The notes: generated by a model not told the origin, from the letters alone. A stretch of DNA of 64,000 bases from Thalassobellus citreus (GCF_044385915.1 NZ_JBISCC010000112.1:1-64000), one strand, 5' to 3'. Positions 7,612 through 16,739 are shown, counted from the stretch's first letter. Program-made: numbers and translations.

Positions 7612-8684
7612 AAGTTCTCAAAACTCTTTTTAGATTAATCATTCTTGGGGTACTGAGTAGTGCGCTTATGGTTATCATGTTTTTACTTTCCGAAAATCAA
7701 ATACATCGTAACAATGCCTTTGTTAGAAGATACCCTCACCACCCAATTAGTAAAACCTACAACCTTTCTCTTAAATACAACTCCTACTATATAGCTGGTT
7801 ACAAAAACAACATCCTATATTTAGGAAATACAACAGCTCCATTACATCTTTTACAAGTAAACTTAAAAACAAAAGACACTCAACACATCCGAATTAGATT
7901 AGAAAGAAAGGATTTCCCATTCCGGTCAATAAGCATAAAATTACATCCACCATATTTCTTTGTAATGGACGGAACCATACCTTGTGTTTTTCGTGGCACT
8001 ATGGAAACATGGCAAGCAAGACTATGGATGAAAGACAAAGCCTATTTTACAAATGCTACACCTATAGATTCAAATACCTTATATATAAAAACGATTAGTA
8101 GTAAAGCAAATAACAGCATACTCGGTATCATAAAAAAAAGAAAAGATTTTGAAGTCAAATTGAATTCTAACATATTAGAAAAACAAATAGATGGTATGTT
8201 CGACGTTGATGGATCCATGATCGTTTCTCAAGATAAAAAGTATTTAGGCTATGCATATTTCTACCGAAACCAGTTTATGGTAATGAATTCTAGTCTGGAA
8301 TTACTTCATAGAGAAAAAACTATAGATACAGTCAGTAAGGCACAAATCCAATTGACTCCAATAAACAAGAACGGAGAAGTTAAAATGAAAGCACCTCCAT
8401 TGGAAATAAATAAGACAGCAACACTATACCAAAATTTAATAATGTTTCATTCTAATAGACTAGGGAAATATGAAGAGCGAACCATGCTTAATCAAGCATC
8501 CATTATTGACGTTTATAATTGGAAAAAACAAACCTATCTATTTAGTTTCTATATCTATAACATTCATCAAAAAGGAGTTAAGGAATTTAATATTTATGAC
8601 AATCATTTGGTGGCTATTATTGATAATGTGCTTTCAGTCTATCAACTAAAACCAGCATATTTCAAAAAACATACTACTATATAA
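7608..8684 (+). CDS. Membrane-anchored hypothetical protein, possibly beta-propeller
   Basis: 358 residues with one N-terminal membrane anchor (residues about 9-27, LFRLIILGVLSSALMVIMF). The rest is predicted extracytoplasmic and rich in short hydrophobic strands with a recurrent 'strand-D/N-x-L-Y-L-G-N/strand' feel (YYIAGYKNNILYLGN, DGSMIVSQDKKYLGYAYFYRNQFMVMN, EFNIYDNHLVAIIDNVLSVYQL), as in beta-propeller proteins. I do not recognise a named family. Its start overlaps the MauE-like gene, so the two probably act together, perhaps as partner or scaffold in thiol chemistry on the DUF6520 peptide. A GC-rich palindrome follows its stop. Confidence 0.75.
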   Translation: MKVLKTLFRLIILGVLSSALMVIMFLLSENQIHRNNAFVRRYPHHPISKTYNLSLKYNSYYIAGYKNNILYLGNTTAPLHLLQVNLKTKDTQHIRIRLERKDFPFRSISIKLHPPYFFVMDGTIPCVFRGTMETWQARLWMKDKAYFTNATPIDSNTLYIKTISSKANNSILGIIKKRKDFEVKLNSNILEKQIDGMFDVDGSMIVSQDKKYLGYAYFYRNQFMVMNSSLELLHREKTIDTVSKAQIQLTPINKNGEVKMKAPPLEINKTATLYQNLIMFHSNRLGKYEERTMLNQASIIDVYNWKKQTYLFSFYIYNIHQKGVKEFNIYDNHLVAIIDNVLSVYQLKPAYFKKHTTI

Positions 8685-8688
8685 AAAA

Positions 8689-8702
8689 TTACCGGCCGGT
8701 AA
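8689..8702. promoter_or_regulatory. 14-bp perfect GC-rich palindrome between the propeller-like and DUF6520 genes
   Basis: TTACCGGCCGGTAA is a perfect palindrome and a striking GC island in AT-rich DNA. It starts four bases after the stop at 8684 and lies 65 bases upstream of the DUF6520 start. There is no T-run after it, so an operator or RNA-processing hairpin is more likely than a terminator. Confidence 0.5.
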
Positions 8703-8766
8703 CAGGAGTAAGATCGAAAACCTGTATAAAAGAGTAGATCATAATATTCATATAAAAACAATCATT

Positions 8767-9030
8767 ATGAAAACTTTCAAATTTAAATTGTTAATTCCGG
8801 TTGTAGCAATCATTTTTGCTTTAACCAGTGCCTTTGCCACGTCAACTAATACTGATGTAGATGCCCTTGCTGTTGTTGATGGCTATATTGATGCGCCTGT
8901 ACCTTGTACTGAGCGAATTAATTGTTCTCCAACTGGAAATATTCTTTGTACTAATGCTCAAGGACAACAGGCTTACGGAAAATTTTATCCAAACCAAACA
9001 TCTTGTCCTAGAGTCGTTTTCAAACCTTAA
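8767..9030 (+). CDS. Small exported DUF6520 family protein with four cysteines
   Basis: 87 residues: signal peptide MKTFKFKLLIPVVAIIFAL ending ...SAFA, then a mature part of about 63 residues with cysteines in PVPCTERINCSPTGNILC and NQTSCPR. Length, start and overall layout match DUF6520, a family of small secreted flavobacterial proteins that often occurs near MauE/DoxX-like genes. The role is unknown. The even number of cysteines and the upstream MauE-like gene suggest disulfide bonding. It is followed by a strong terminator and then by the convergent metalloprotease-SusD-SusC operon, which could process or import it. Confidence 0.75.
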   Translation: MKTFKFKLLIPVVAIIFALTSAFATSTNTDVDALAVVDGYIDAPVPCTERINCSPTGNILCTNAQGQQAYGKFYPNQTSCPRVVFKP

Positions 9031-9050
9031 GGGATTTTTGGTTTAAAAAA

Positions 9051-9078
9051 GAAAAGGGGTCTTATTTAGCCCCTTTTC
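9051..9078. terminator. Rho-independent terminator shared by converging genes
   Basis: GAAAAGGGG at 9051-9059 pairs perfectly with CCCCTTTTC at 9070-9078 around a 10-base loop, with A-rich sequence before it. It sits 20 bases past the DUF6520 stop and 63 bases past the metalloprotease stop of the opposite strand, so it can serve both directions. Confidence 0.75.
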
Positions 9079-9140
9079 CACATTAAATCTTGGTTCATTT
9101 TATTTCAATATGTTGACACATACAAAATATTTGCCATTAA

Positions 9141-11483
9141 TCATCTATTCATTAAGATACCGTCAATTTTTTGCAAGCACAACCTTAGATGACTAAAAGT
9201 AATACGATCTTTAACAGCTTTTCCTGTACTTACAATGTCATTTTTCAGTAACATGAGTTCAGACAAAAACAAACTTTTTGAATAGTCGCTATATGAATAA
9301 TAAACATTACTAGGATTTGTGTCACCATATTCCTTTGGTTTTATAATAGCTTCCGTTAGAAAAGCTATATAGGCACTTTGTAACTCCTGACGATAGTATT
9401 TTATGTTTATATCTTCCTGTGATAGTTCACTCCAAAGTCCCTTTCGTAATTTTGACAGCAAACTTTTTATAAGCCATTCATCATTAGTAGATAATACTGT
9501 ATTTTCCAATCGCTTCATTCTTAATGAACTCAATATTTCTGACAATAATTTTAATTGATATTCCGATATTTTATCCGCAGACATCGAATATTGAATCTTG
9601 GATGTAAACTCAGGATGTGCTAACCATTCAGGCACATTAAATGCGTTTAAAATTAGAAATTTCATGGCTTCTTGTTGCGTATTCATGGGTATTGGAGTAA
9701 AGACAGCCCCTTTCTGAACACCTGACTTATAATATGTCGTATAGCCACCAATTAAAGATATGACCTGCTGCATTTGGTTAAACCAAAATGTTAGCGTTTT
9801 ACCATAGAGGCGTTCCAGTAATTCGCTATCCTTTTCAGTAGAAGTAACTTCTGGTAATAAAGCAATAACCCGTTTCATATTTTTCAGTCCTAGTTCCGTA
9901 CTTTTTATGGGATTATCATTATCTGCTACATTATTGCTGCGGTCTGGACCTATATTCTCGTAATTACCAATATTATATCTATACCAAGGTTTAGAATCCT
10001 GCTGGTGTATCATTTTTTCTAAATAAGGAAATTCGTCTTGTGGTGTATCAATATTAGGAAAAGACGCATATCCCCATTTAATATTGTAAACATCGGTAGG
10101 TCCCACTTTTTGAATCAATAAAGATGGCGAAATACTATCCTCGGGTTGCACCACATAATTATGCCTTGTATAAGTCATGATACTTGGGGTATGCCCCATT
10201 TCTATAAGCCATTTTTGATTGCGCATTTTATCAAACGGATAAATATATTCACCATAGTTTCCGTCCTTAATTCCGAAAGCATGACCTGCTTCATGTGCTA
10301 CAACAGATTGAATGAGTTGTCCCATTAAATCATCAGGAAAAGGGTATTGCTGAGCACGCTCATCTAATGGACTACATCTTATAAAATAAGTATCTGAAAG
10401 GAATTGGTAACCTGAACCAATTATAATATCGGACTTTAATATTTCACCAGACCTTAAATCTACTATTTTAGAAACATGGGAACCCGCATCATTAGCTTCT
10501 CCTCTTATGTCTTCCTTATTTACCCACCTTATAACAGAAGTGTTTACACTATTCAAATTCTTCTTTTCAACAGAGACTGCCTTAACCTGAATGGCATTTT
10601 TAAATCCAGCTGCTTCAAATGCCGGTAACCATTCTAGAATACCTGCTTCTATATAAGGCCTCCATTTCTTTGGAATATTTGGAGCTAAGAAAAACGTTAT
10701 AGGCGTTATAGGTTCACTTACTTCTTTACTTTTATCTTTTTTCTCCAAACGCCATCTCGAAATACTTGCCTTAGCATATTTAGGAAAATGATTGATAGCA
10801 CTAAGTTCATCCTCTGCAAAATATCCCATTCGATGATCAAACAATCTCGGTCTCATAGGTTCTGGTAATAGAAAAAAACTAAAATCAACTTGAATGGCCA
10901 CCTTGTTTGCATTTTTTGAAATGACCCGATTAGTTTTAAATACAACCTCATTTTCTAAATAATTTACTGCTTCTATTACTGACAGATTAGAGAAAACCGT
11001 TTCTTTAAAACCGGAGTACCATGCAACACTATTCTCCTTTAATAAATCGGTAATATCGATACAAAATATTTTGGTAGTACTCTTTTCTTTAATAATAGAA
11101 AATGTTCCTATAATACTTTTTTCGAGGGATGGCTTGTTGTTTATAGGGATTATAGCACCAGAAAGCGATTTAATTCTTGGAGTTTCTAAAAGGAGATGAT
11201 CTAGATATTTGGTCCAAACCACATGTTTATATCCTCTACCATGCCTCACAAATAACAATTCTCTACCGAATAGTTTTTCATCAAGCTCCAAAAACACTTG
11301 ATTATCCTGTAAATGAATCTTCATAAAACTATCGGACACCTCAAAATCATAAGCTTCCATCTTGCTGTTAACCTGCCCCCTTAAGGAGCAGGTGACTAAC
11401 AAAATAATCATTGAAAACTTTAGTTTAGCAATGAAATTTATGTAACAATCATTAAAATGATATAATAGATTTAAGTATTTCAT
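9141..11483 (-). CDS. Secreted zinc-dependent metalloprotease (DUF5117/DUF4953 type)
   Basis: A large exported protein with the zinc motif VVAHEAGHAFGIKDGNYG (HEXXH plus downstream residues, near residue 400). The context ITFFLAPNIPKKWRPYIEAGILEWLPAFEAAGFKNAI before it and MGHTPSIMTYTRHNYVVQPEDSISPSLLIQKVGPTDVYNIKWGY after it is typical of the Bacteroidetes zinc-metalloprotease family with DUF5117/DUF5118-like N-terminal and DUF4953 C-terminal parts. The ATG at 11483 lies one base after the SusD stop and gives MKYLNLLYHFNDCYINFIAKLKFSMIILLVTCSLRG when joined to the hydrophobic segment. An ATG at 11498 would overlap susD by 14 bases. It is the third gene of a SusC-SusD-protease operon, which suggests degradation of peptide or protein substrates for uptake. 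Confidence 0.85.
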   Translation of the reverse strand: MKYLNLLYHFNDCYINFIAKLKFSMIILLVTCSLRGQVNSKMEAYDFEVSDSFMKIHLQDNQVFLELDEKLFGRELLFVRHGRGYKHVVWTKYLDHLLLETPRIKSLSGAIIPINNKPSLEKSIIGTFSIIKEKSTTKIFCIDITDLLKENSVAWYSGFKETVFSNLSVIEAVNYLENEVVFKTNRVISKNANKVAIQVDFSFFLLPEPMRPRLFDHRMGYFAEDELSAINHFPKYAKASISRWRLEKKDKSKEVSEPITPITFFLAPNIPKKWRPYIEAGILEWLPAFEAAGFKNAIQVKAVSVEKKNLNSVNTSVIRWVNKEDIRGEANDAGSHVSKIVDLRSGEILKSDIIIGSGYQFLSDTYFIRCSPLDERAQQYPFPDDLMGQLIQSVVAHEAGHAFGIKDGNYGEYIYPFDKMRNQKWLIEMGHTPSIMTYTRHNYVVQPEDSISPSLLIQKVGPTDVYNIKWGYASFPNIDTPQDEFPYLEKMIHQQDSKPWYRYNIGNYENIGPDRSNNVADNDNPIKSTELGLKNMKRVIALLPEVTSTEKDSELLERLYGKTLTFWFNQMQQVISLIGGYTTYYKSGVQKGAVFTPIPMNTQQEAMKFLILNAFNVPEWLAHPEFTSKIQYSMSADKISEYQLKLLSEILSSLRMKRLENTVLSTNDEWLIKSLLSKLRKGLWSELSQEDINIKYYRQELQSAYIAFLTEAIIKPKEYGDTNPSNVYYSYSDYSKSLFLSELMLLKNDIVSTGKAVKDRITFSHLRLCLQKIDGILMNR

Positions 11484-11484
11484 T

Positions 11485-12882
11485 TTAATACCCCGCATTT
11501 TGTGGATTAAGATTCGGATTTAATTGGAGCTCAGACTGGGGAATCGGTAAACGTATATACGTACTTTCCCAATTAGGTTTTACCGGAGACAACTCACTAG
11601 TTGCAGTACCTGTCCGTTTCAAATCAAAAAAACGATGCCCCATTTCGGTAAAAAACTCTATTTTACGCTCCTGATAAATAGCTTCTAAAAGTGCAGCTAT
11701 ATCTATAACCGATATAGGTGCTAAATTCGATCTTTCTCTAATAACATTTAATTGATCTAAGGCAATAGACACATGCCCTAATTGCGCGTTGGCTTCCGCC
11801 GAAATAAGATATAATTCTGCCAATCGAAATATGATAGAACACTCTTGAGTAACTCCTGTATTGGTATTAAGCTTATATTTAAAAGGATAATACCAAGTAT
11901 CTATACCATTAGAAACGTCTCCTATCCAATTACTCAAGCGAGCATCTCCCGCTTCAATACTATCAATAAAATAATTGGTTAAAGCACTGTTTGGAGGTGG
12001 ACCATTTGTAAAAATGTAAGTCAGGCCATCTATGGTATTAGCGCCAGAATCCGCAGCATCAAATTGCCAAATCGTCTCAATACTGTTTTTTAAAAACACC
12101 TGATTAATATCTGTATTCAAAGCGTAAGCACTACTAGAAAGTACCTCGTTAGCTTCGCTTAAAGCCTCGTCCCAATACTCGCTATAAAGATATACCCTCG
12201 CTAAAAGTGCAGTTACTACCCATTTATTAGGACGTACTCTGTTTTCTTCTGCATAATTTGTAGCTAATAGTGATTTAGATAACACCAGATCATCTATTAT
12301 TTTTTGATACACTTGATATTCTTCCAGTCTTGAAATTTTACTATTAATACGATAATCAGTAGTATCAATATATGGGATATCTCCAAAGAGATTAAGTAAA
12401 TAAAAATGAATGAAGGCTCTTATAAAATAAGCTTCTCCAAGAAATAAGTCTTTATTTTCCTCCGATAAGTTTGTTGAACTATTAACACCTTCAATAATGT
12501 TGTTAGTAGCATAAATTAGATTATAACTGCTATTCCACAGGCTCAAAACGGTACTGTCTGTTGACAATACATTATTATCGAAAAATAACTGAATCCCAGA
12601 CTGCGAGGTACTATAAAGTGATAGCTCATCGGTGTAATGCCCCAATAAATAACCCAATCCTGAGGTTCCCCCATTGGTGAGTCCCTGATCTCTAAGTTGA
12701 CCATAAACATGAGTTAAAGCTGCATTAACAGTTGCTGCATCTTCAAACACAAGGACACTAGTGAGCTGATTGTTTGGAGGATCTATGTCAACAAAATCTT
12801 CACAAGAGGTCAAAAGCCCCAAAAGTAAAAGTACAAAGGCTAAATATCTAGACGGGTTTGTATGTTTAATTATATATGTCAT
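11485..12882 (-). CDS. SusD/RagB-family outer-membrane lipoprotein
   Basis: 465 residues with a lipoprotein signal (LAFVLLLLGLLTSC, lipobox LTSC) followed by EDFVDIDPPNNQLT, the classic start of mature SusD-like proteins. The C-terminus has LAELYLISAEANAQLG...ALDQLNVIRERSNL and YQERKIEFFTEMGHRFFDLKRTG, the conserved SusD closing motifs. It is the surface-exposed lid that captures ligand for its SusC partner, encoded 11 bases upstream. A metalloprotease gene follows directly, so this pair more probably imports peptides than glycans. No glycoside hydrolase is encoded nearby. Confidence 0.95.
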   Translation of the reverse strand: MTYIIKHTNPSRYLAFVLLLLGLLTSCEDFVDIDPPNNQLTSVLVFEDAATVNAALTHVYGQLRDQGLTNGGTSGLGYLLGHYTDELSLYSTSQSGIQLFFDNNVLSTDSTVLSLWNSSYNLIYATNNIIEGVNSSTNLSEENKDLFLGEAYFIRAFIHFYLLNLFGDIPYIDTTDYRINSKISRLEEYQVYQKIIDDLVLSKSLLATNYAEENRVRPNKWVVTALLARVYLYSEYWDEALSEANEVLSSSAYALNTDINQVFLKNSIETIWQFDAADSGANTIDGLTYIFTNGPPPNSALTNYFIDSIEAGDARLSNWIGDVSNGIDTWYYPFKYKLNTNTGVTQECSIIFRLAELYLISAEANAQLGHVSIALDQLNVIRERSNLAPISVIDIAALLEAIYQERKIEFFTEMGHRFFDLKRTGTATSELSPVKPNWESTYIRLPIPQSELQLNPNLNPQNAGY

Positions 12883-12893
12883 AATGTTCTTTT

Positions 12894-15800
12894 TTAAAAT
12901 GTAAGTTGCGTTCCTAAAGAGATAAATCGTAATGGAGGAACGGTTGAACTGGAATTAGTCTCTGGATCCAGTCCATTATAGCTTGTAATGGTAAGTAGGT
13001 TTTGAGCTCTTAAAAACAGGTTACAGCCTATTCCGTTGCTTGTCTTTTTAGACACCTGATAAGATAAAGCCAATGTCTTTAAGCGCAGATAAGAGGCATC
13101 GCTAATAACAGCATCACTTTGATTATGATTAGAATAAGCTACTAATCCATCAACATTCAATCCGCTGGTATAACGTTGCACATGGGTTTGATCACGCACA
13201 TTTTGCCATCGTTTCAATACGTTTTTAGTCTGACTCCCCATAGTCCCAGGAATACCCAAAAAGTGCACACCCAATTGTTTGGTAAACTGAAACAGCACAT
13301 CCAGATTAAATTTCTTATAAGAAAAATGATTGTTTAGGCCTCCAAAATACTTGGGATTAAGATCTTTAGTAACCTGTTTATCATCAGGTGCAGAAATCGC
13401 ATTATCGTTATTAAAATCTGTAAATTCATAAAGTCCAGTTTGCAGATTTACACCTGTAGATTCATATACCTTTAAAATATTTAAGGGCTTCCCTATCACC
13501 AATTGGTTGGCATAAGTAGACCCTTCCAAATCTGGAAATTCTAAAAGTTTGTTTTTAGGTATGGTTAGATTAATTGAAGTCGTCCAACGCATATTTTTAC
13601 TAACTATATTGGTTGTATTCAATTCAAGTTCCCAGCCTTTATTTTCTACCGTTGCATTAAGATTGGCATTTAAAAAATTAAACCCTGTTGTCCCTGACAA
13701 TGGAATACCTACCAATTGATTGGATGATTTGTTACAGTAATAGCTACTACTTATAAAAATTCGGTCTTGTAAAAACCCAATCTCTAGAGAAAACTCCAGC
13801 TTTTTATTGGATTCCCAACTAAATTCAGGGTTGTATAGCCTTGTAGGTTGTAACCCTATAATGTATTGATAGGGCGAACTGCCAAAAGCATAGGTATCTA
13901 AATACTGATAGTCCCCTATCTGGTCATTACCTGAAATACCATAACTCGCTCGTATTTTACCAAAGCTTAAAAATGGCAAAGCAGCTTCTATAAAAGATTC
14001 GTTTGAAAAAATCCAAGCAGCACCCAAAGCACCAAAATTGGCAAATTTCTTGTCATCCCCAAACCTGCTAGATCCATCACGTCTGCCTGTTAGATTAAGA
14101 ATATATTTCCCTTGATGGTTTAGGTTAATCCTACTAAATAGGGCATGGTACCTATATTGTGTTTGGGTATCACCAAGAACAAATAGATTAGATGCTGCCG
14201 CCATATTTTCTATAAAATTATTATTGGTAAACCCATAGGCAAATTGTGAGCGTCGATGACTCTTTTGTTCTTGAAATGTAAGCCCAATCAACGATTCTAT
14301 TTTGGTGTTTCCTAAATGTACTGTACCGTGTAATTGGGGTTCTATAATCCATGAGGTTCTATCTGCATTGTTATGTATTGCTGATGAAATATCACTACCT
14401 AAGCTATAAGCTGGATTTAGCGTAGTAGATGGTACAGTTCTTAGTTCTTGTAAACCACTCTCAGTATAGCCCAAACTGGTCACTAACTTTACCCCCTTAT
14501 TAATCGTGTAATTAATAGTTGCATTACTTATTAAAGTGGTACTATTAGCTAAGTACTTCCCTTCCAAATTACGAAGTGGGTTATCCCATGTAGAGTTTTC
14601 CCAGTTTAGAGCTCCATCATCACTATACAAATCAGGCGCATTAGGAGCTAAAGTCAAAGCCTCTCTTACCAAATCGGTGGCTGGTAAATCATTAATATTA
14701 GACGTATAGTTGGCTAAAAATTGAAGTACGAATCGCTTATCCTTAGACTGATGGTTTAAATTACTATGCAGCGTTATTTTATTATTATCAAAATCGCCCG
14801 GCAATACTGTAGTTTGTTTATTATAATTACCACTAATTAAAAACTGCGTTTGTTCACTCCCTCCAGAAAATGCGCCTTGTATATTAGTTATATAAGCGGT
14901 CTTACCAAAAAGTTTTTTTTGCCAATCGGTGTTCTTGGTTGCATCCCAAGTGCCGTTAATATCATAAGCATTAAATGGCAATGTGGTAATCCCATCATTA
15001 GCATAGGCTTCTTTCCTCATAGAGATATAATCTTGGGTATTGAGTACATCCAACCTATGTGCTACACTTCCAAAACCAGATGACATATTCAAGGAAAAAG
15101 AAGCTGTGCCATGTTTGCCTTTTTTAGTTGTAATAAGCACGACCCCATTTGCTCCTCTAGATCCATATATTGCTGTCGCATCGGCATCCTTTAAGATTTC
15201 AATACTTACAATATCTGTTGGATTGATATTATTTAAAGGACTTACACCAGAAAGCGGAATAATGGAACCCGATGTTTGCTTATCTCCCAAAGTTTCGGAA
15301 GCATAGGGCACACCATCAATAACATATAGAGGATCGTTACCATTAGTACGGATGCTATTCTGTCCTCGAATTTTAATATCAAAACCTGCACCTGGAACAC
15401 CTGACGTTTGAGTGATTTCAACCCCAGATACGCGCCCCTGTAATGCTGCCAAAGGATTTGAAATAGGTTGCAGTTCTATATCTTGTTGTTTGACTTTAGA
15501 AATATTTCCGGTGCGTTCTTTGCCCTTTACATTATAATAGCCTGCATTTAAGGTCACGGCATCCAATTGCGTAATATCCACTTCCAATTGAATATTAATT
15601 TCAGATCTATTGTTAACAGAAATCGTCTGTGTTACAAAACCAAGCGCCGTAACTATTAACACATCATTTGATTGGGCTTTAATGGTATAAGAGCCATCGA
15701 AATCTGAAACCACGCCTTGTTTGGTGGTCTTTACCATAATATGTGCGCTGGCTAATGGCATTCCAGATGCATCCGTAATGGTTCCATGAATTTCAGACTG

Positions 15801-15938
15801 TTGAACATGCGCATTATCTAACACATGTGTACACAAAACATCAGTAGGATTTAAAGCATCGGTAAAAAATGGGGAAAGTATTAAGCAAAAAGTAAAGAAT
15901 AGTAGACGCCTACCCTTACTTATATAATTATTTTTCAT
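12894..15938 (-). CDS. SusC/RagA-family TonB-dependent outer-membrane transporter
   Basis: 1014 residues. After a signal peptide (LLFFTFCLILSPFFTDA) comes a carboxypeptidase-regulatory-like domain (IHGTITDASGMPLASAHIMVKTT...SDFDGSYTI, about 53-125). The TonB plug follows (NPLAALQGRVSGVEITQTSG, DPLYVIDGVPY, LKDADATAIYGSRGANGVVLITTKKG), then the 22-strand barrel to SLGTQLTF. It imports ligand bound by the SusD partner, using TonB/ExbBD energy. It heads a three-gene operon with susD and the metalloprotease. No dedicated ECF sigma or anti-sigma pair is adjacent, and the N-terminus lacks an extra FecR-interacting domain, so control may come from the antisense-type terminator upstream or from elsewhere. 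Confidence 0.95.
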   Translation of the reverse strand: MKNNYISKGRRLLFFTFCLILSPFFTDALNPTDVLCTHVLDNAHVQQSEIHGTITDASGMPLASAHIMVKTTKQGVVSDFDGSYTIKAQSNDVLIVTALGFVTQTISVNNRSEINIQLEVDITQLDAVTLNAGYYNVKGKERTGNISKVKQQDIELQPISNPLAALQGRVSGVEITQTSGVPGAGFDIKIRGQNSIRTNGNDPLYVIDGVPYASETLGDKQTSGSIIPLSGVSPLNNINPTDIVSIEILKDADATAIYGSRGANGVVLITTKKGKHGTASFSLNMSSGFGSVAHRLDVLNTQDYISMRKEAYANDGITTLPFNAYDINGTWDATKNTDWQKKLFGKTAYITNIQGAFSGGSEQTQFLISGNYNKQTTVLPGDFDNNKITLHSNLNHQSKDKRFVLQFLANYTSNINDLPATDLVREALTLAPNAPDLYSDDGALNWENSTWDNPLRNLEGKYLANSTTLISNATINYTINKGVKLVTSLGYTESGLQELRTVPSTTLNPAYSLGSDISSAIHNNADRTSWIIEPQLHGTVHLGNTKIESLIGLTFQEQKSHRRSQFAYGFTNNNFIENMAAASNLFVLGDTQTQYRYHALFSRINLNHQGKYILNLTGRRDGSSRFGDDKKFANFGALGAAWIFSNESFIEAALPFLSFGKIRASYGISGNDQIGDYQYLDTYAFGSSPYQYIIGLQPTRLYNPEFSWESNKKLEFSLEIGFLQDRIFISSSYYCNKSSNQLVGIPLSGTTGFNFLNANLNATVENKGWELELNTTNIVSKNMRWTTSINLTIPKNKLLEFPDLEGSTYANQLVIGKPLNILKVYESTGVNLQTGLYEFTDFNNDNAISAPDDKQVTKDLNPKYFGGLNNHFSYKKFNLDVLFQFTKQLGVHFLGIPGTMGSQTKNVLKRWQNVRDQTHVQRYTSGLNVDGLVAYSNHNQSDAVISDASYLRLKTLALSYQVSKKTSNGIGCNLFLRAQNLLTITSYNGLDPETNSSSTVPPLRFISLGTQLTF

Positions 15939-15982
15939 AATTTTGAATTAGGTTGAACATTAATTTGTTTAAACGGTATAAA

Positions 15983-16021
15983 CCTCCTATTGACCTTGCA
16001 AAGTATATTAGGAGGCTTTTT
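15983..16021 (+). terminator. Plus-strand terminator just upstream of susC, candidate end of an antisense RNA
   Basis: CCTCCTA (15983-15989) pairs with TAGGAGG (16009-16015) and is followed by CTTTTTGTTTTTTT, a good intrinsic terminator for plus-strand transcription. No plus-strand gene ends here; the only upstream DNA on that strand is the antisense of susC. Bacteroides fragilis Don-type loci use short cis-antisense RNAs against the 5' end of susC homologues. This arrangement would suit such an RNA, but no antisense promoter has been identified. Confidence 0.5.
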
Positions 16022-16437
16022 GTTTTTTTAGTGTCTTGTCATAGGCAGTGTAGTGTTATGTTAGTATTTATTTATATAGCCTTCTTAAGTCCTTGGGTTC
16101 ATCCTTTTATACACCATATTTGGTGTAAGTGACTAACTCAAACGAATGCACAAAAGGGCATCTGAAAGCATATAAGCTTTAGGCTTTATGTAACATGGTT
16201 GGTCTGGATACCATTAAAATATGAATGTCGTGGCTATGGGATAAAAAAGGAGTAAATAATAAAATCCAGAATAGATGTAGCGTACACCCCATAGAAAATT
16301 AGCCTATATCGGGCCTTTAGGTTTTTTCTTAAAAAGAATGTCCAGCACAGAAACTCCTTGCTCGTAAAAGAGCTGAAGACATACACTATGTTTTGATTTA
16401 CAAAATATGCTTTGCATTCTAATTAAAGTTTAAAACC
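16022..16437. other. Intergenic region with no recognised gene
   Basis: About 400 bases upstream of the susC operon with no open frame of useful length and no RNA family I can name. It should contain the susC promoter, but I find no convincing TTTG/TAnnTTTG pair. Confidence 0.5.
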
Positions 16438-16566
16438 ATGTCGCGATTCCAAAAAATAATAAAAGCACTGCTAAGAAATGTTGAGTATAAACCAAAATGT
16501 AGGTATACAAAAAGGCGTGGAACTCAGCTTATTGGACAGTGGTACTGGTATACCGGACAACAATAA
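16438..16566 (+). CDS. Doubtful 42-residue small ORF overlapping a structured element
   Basis: ATG at 16438 opens a short basic frame ending GTQLIGQWYWYTGQQ and TAA at 16566. The start is not supported by a ribosome binding site. The last third of the frame is one arm and the loop of a strong inverted repeat (16514-16579), so the apparent coding sequence may be accidental and the element a structured RNA or a palindromic repeat. I list it mainly to mark the locus. Confidence 0.2.
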   Translation: MSRFQKIIKALLRNVEYKPKCRYTKRRGTQLIGQWYWYTGQQ

Positions 16567-16579
16567 GTGAGCCCACGCC
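16514..16579 (+). repeat. Large imperfect inverted repeat, candidate structured RNA or palindromic mobile repeat
   Basis: The arm 16514-16534 (starting GGCGTGG, ending CTTATTG) pairs with 16561-16579 (CAATAAG ... CCACGCC) in three blocks of 7, 4 and 7 bp with small internal loops. The 26-base apical part contains the self-complementary GGTATACC. It is far more stable than anything else in the surrounding AT-rich DNA. It is not followed by a T-run, so a plain terminator is unlikely. Confidence 0.6.
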
Positions 16580-16721
16580 CATAGACGTGAGCATCTTACT
16601 TATCCTCTCGTTGTCATAAAATCACCAGTTTTCTGTCCGAGATTCTAAGCGAATGCTTCAATATTTTGATTTGAAGAATCGCAAATTTAATATTAATGAC
16701 GAATATATACAATTACAATAT

Positions 16722-16739
16722 GTAATCCAAATGGATTAC
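16722..16739. promoter_or_regulatory. Operator-like palindrome upstream of the XRE repressor
   Basis: GTAATCC-AAAT-GGATTAC is a perfect 7-bp inverted repeat with a 4-base spacer, 32 bases before the start of the XRE-family gene at 16772. Size and symmetry suit a small XRE dimer, so autoregulation is likely. I found no second copy near the ATPase-protease promoter. Confidence 0.6.

Noticed and set aside
15983..16021. Hairpin considered as an attenuator in the susC leader
   Set aside because: The T-run follows the stem on the plus strand; on the susC strand it would not terminate, so an antisense-side terminator is the better reading.
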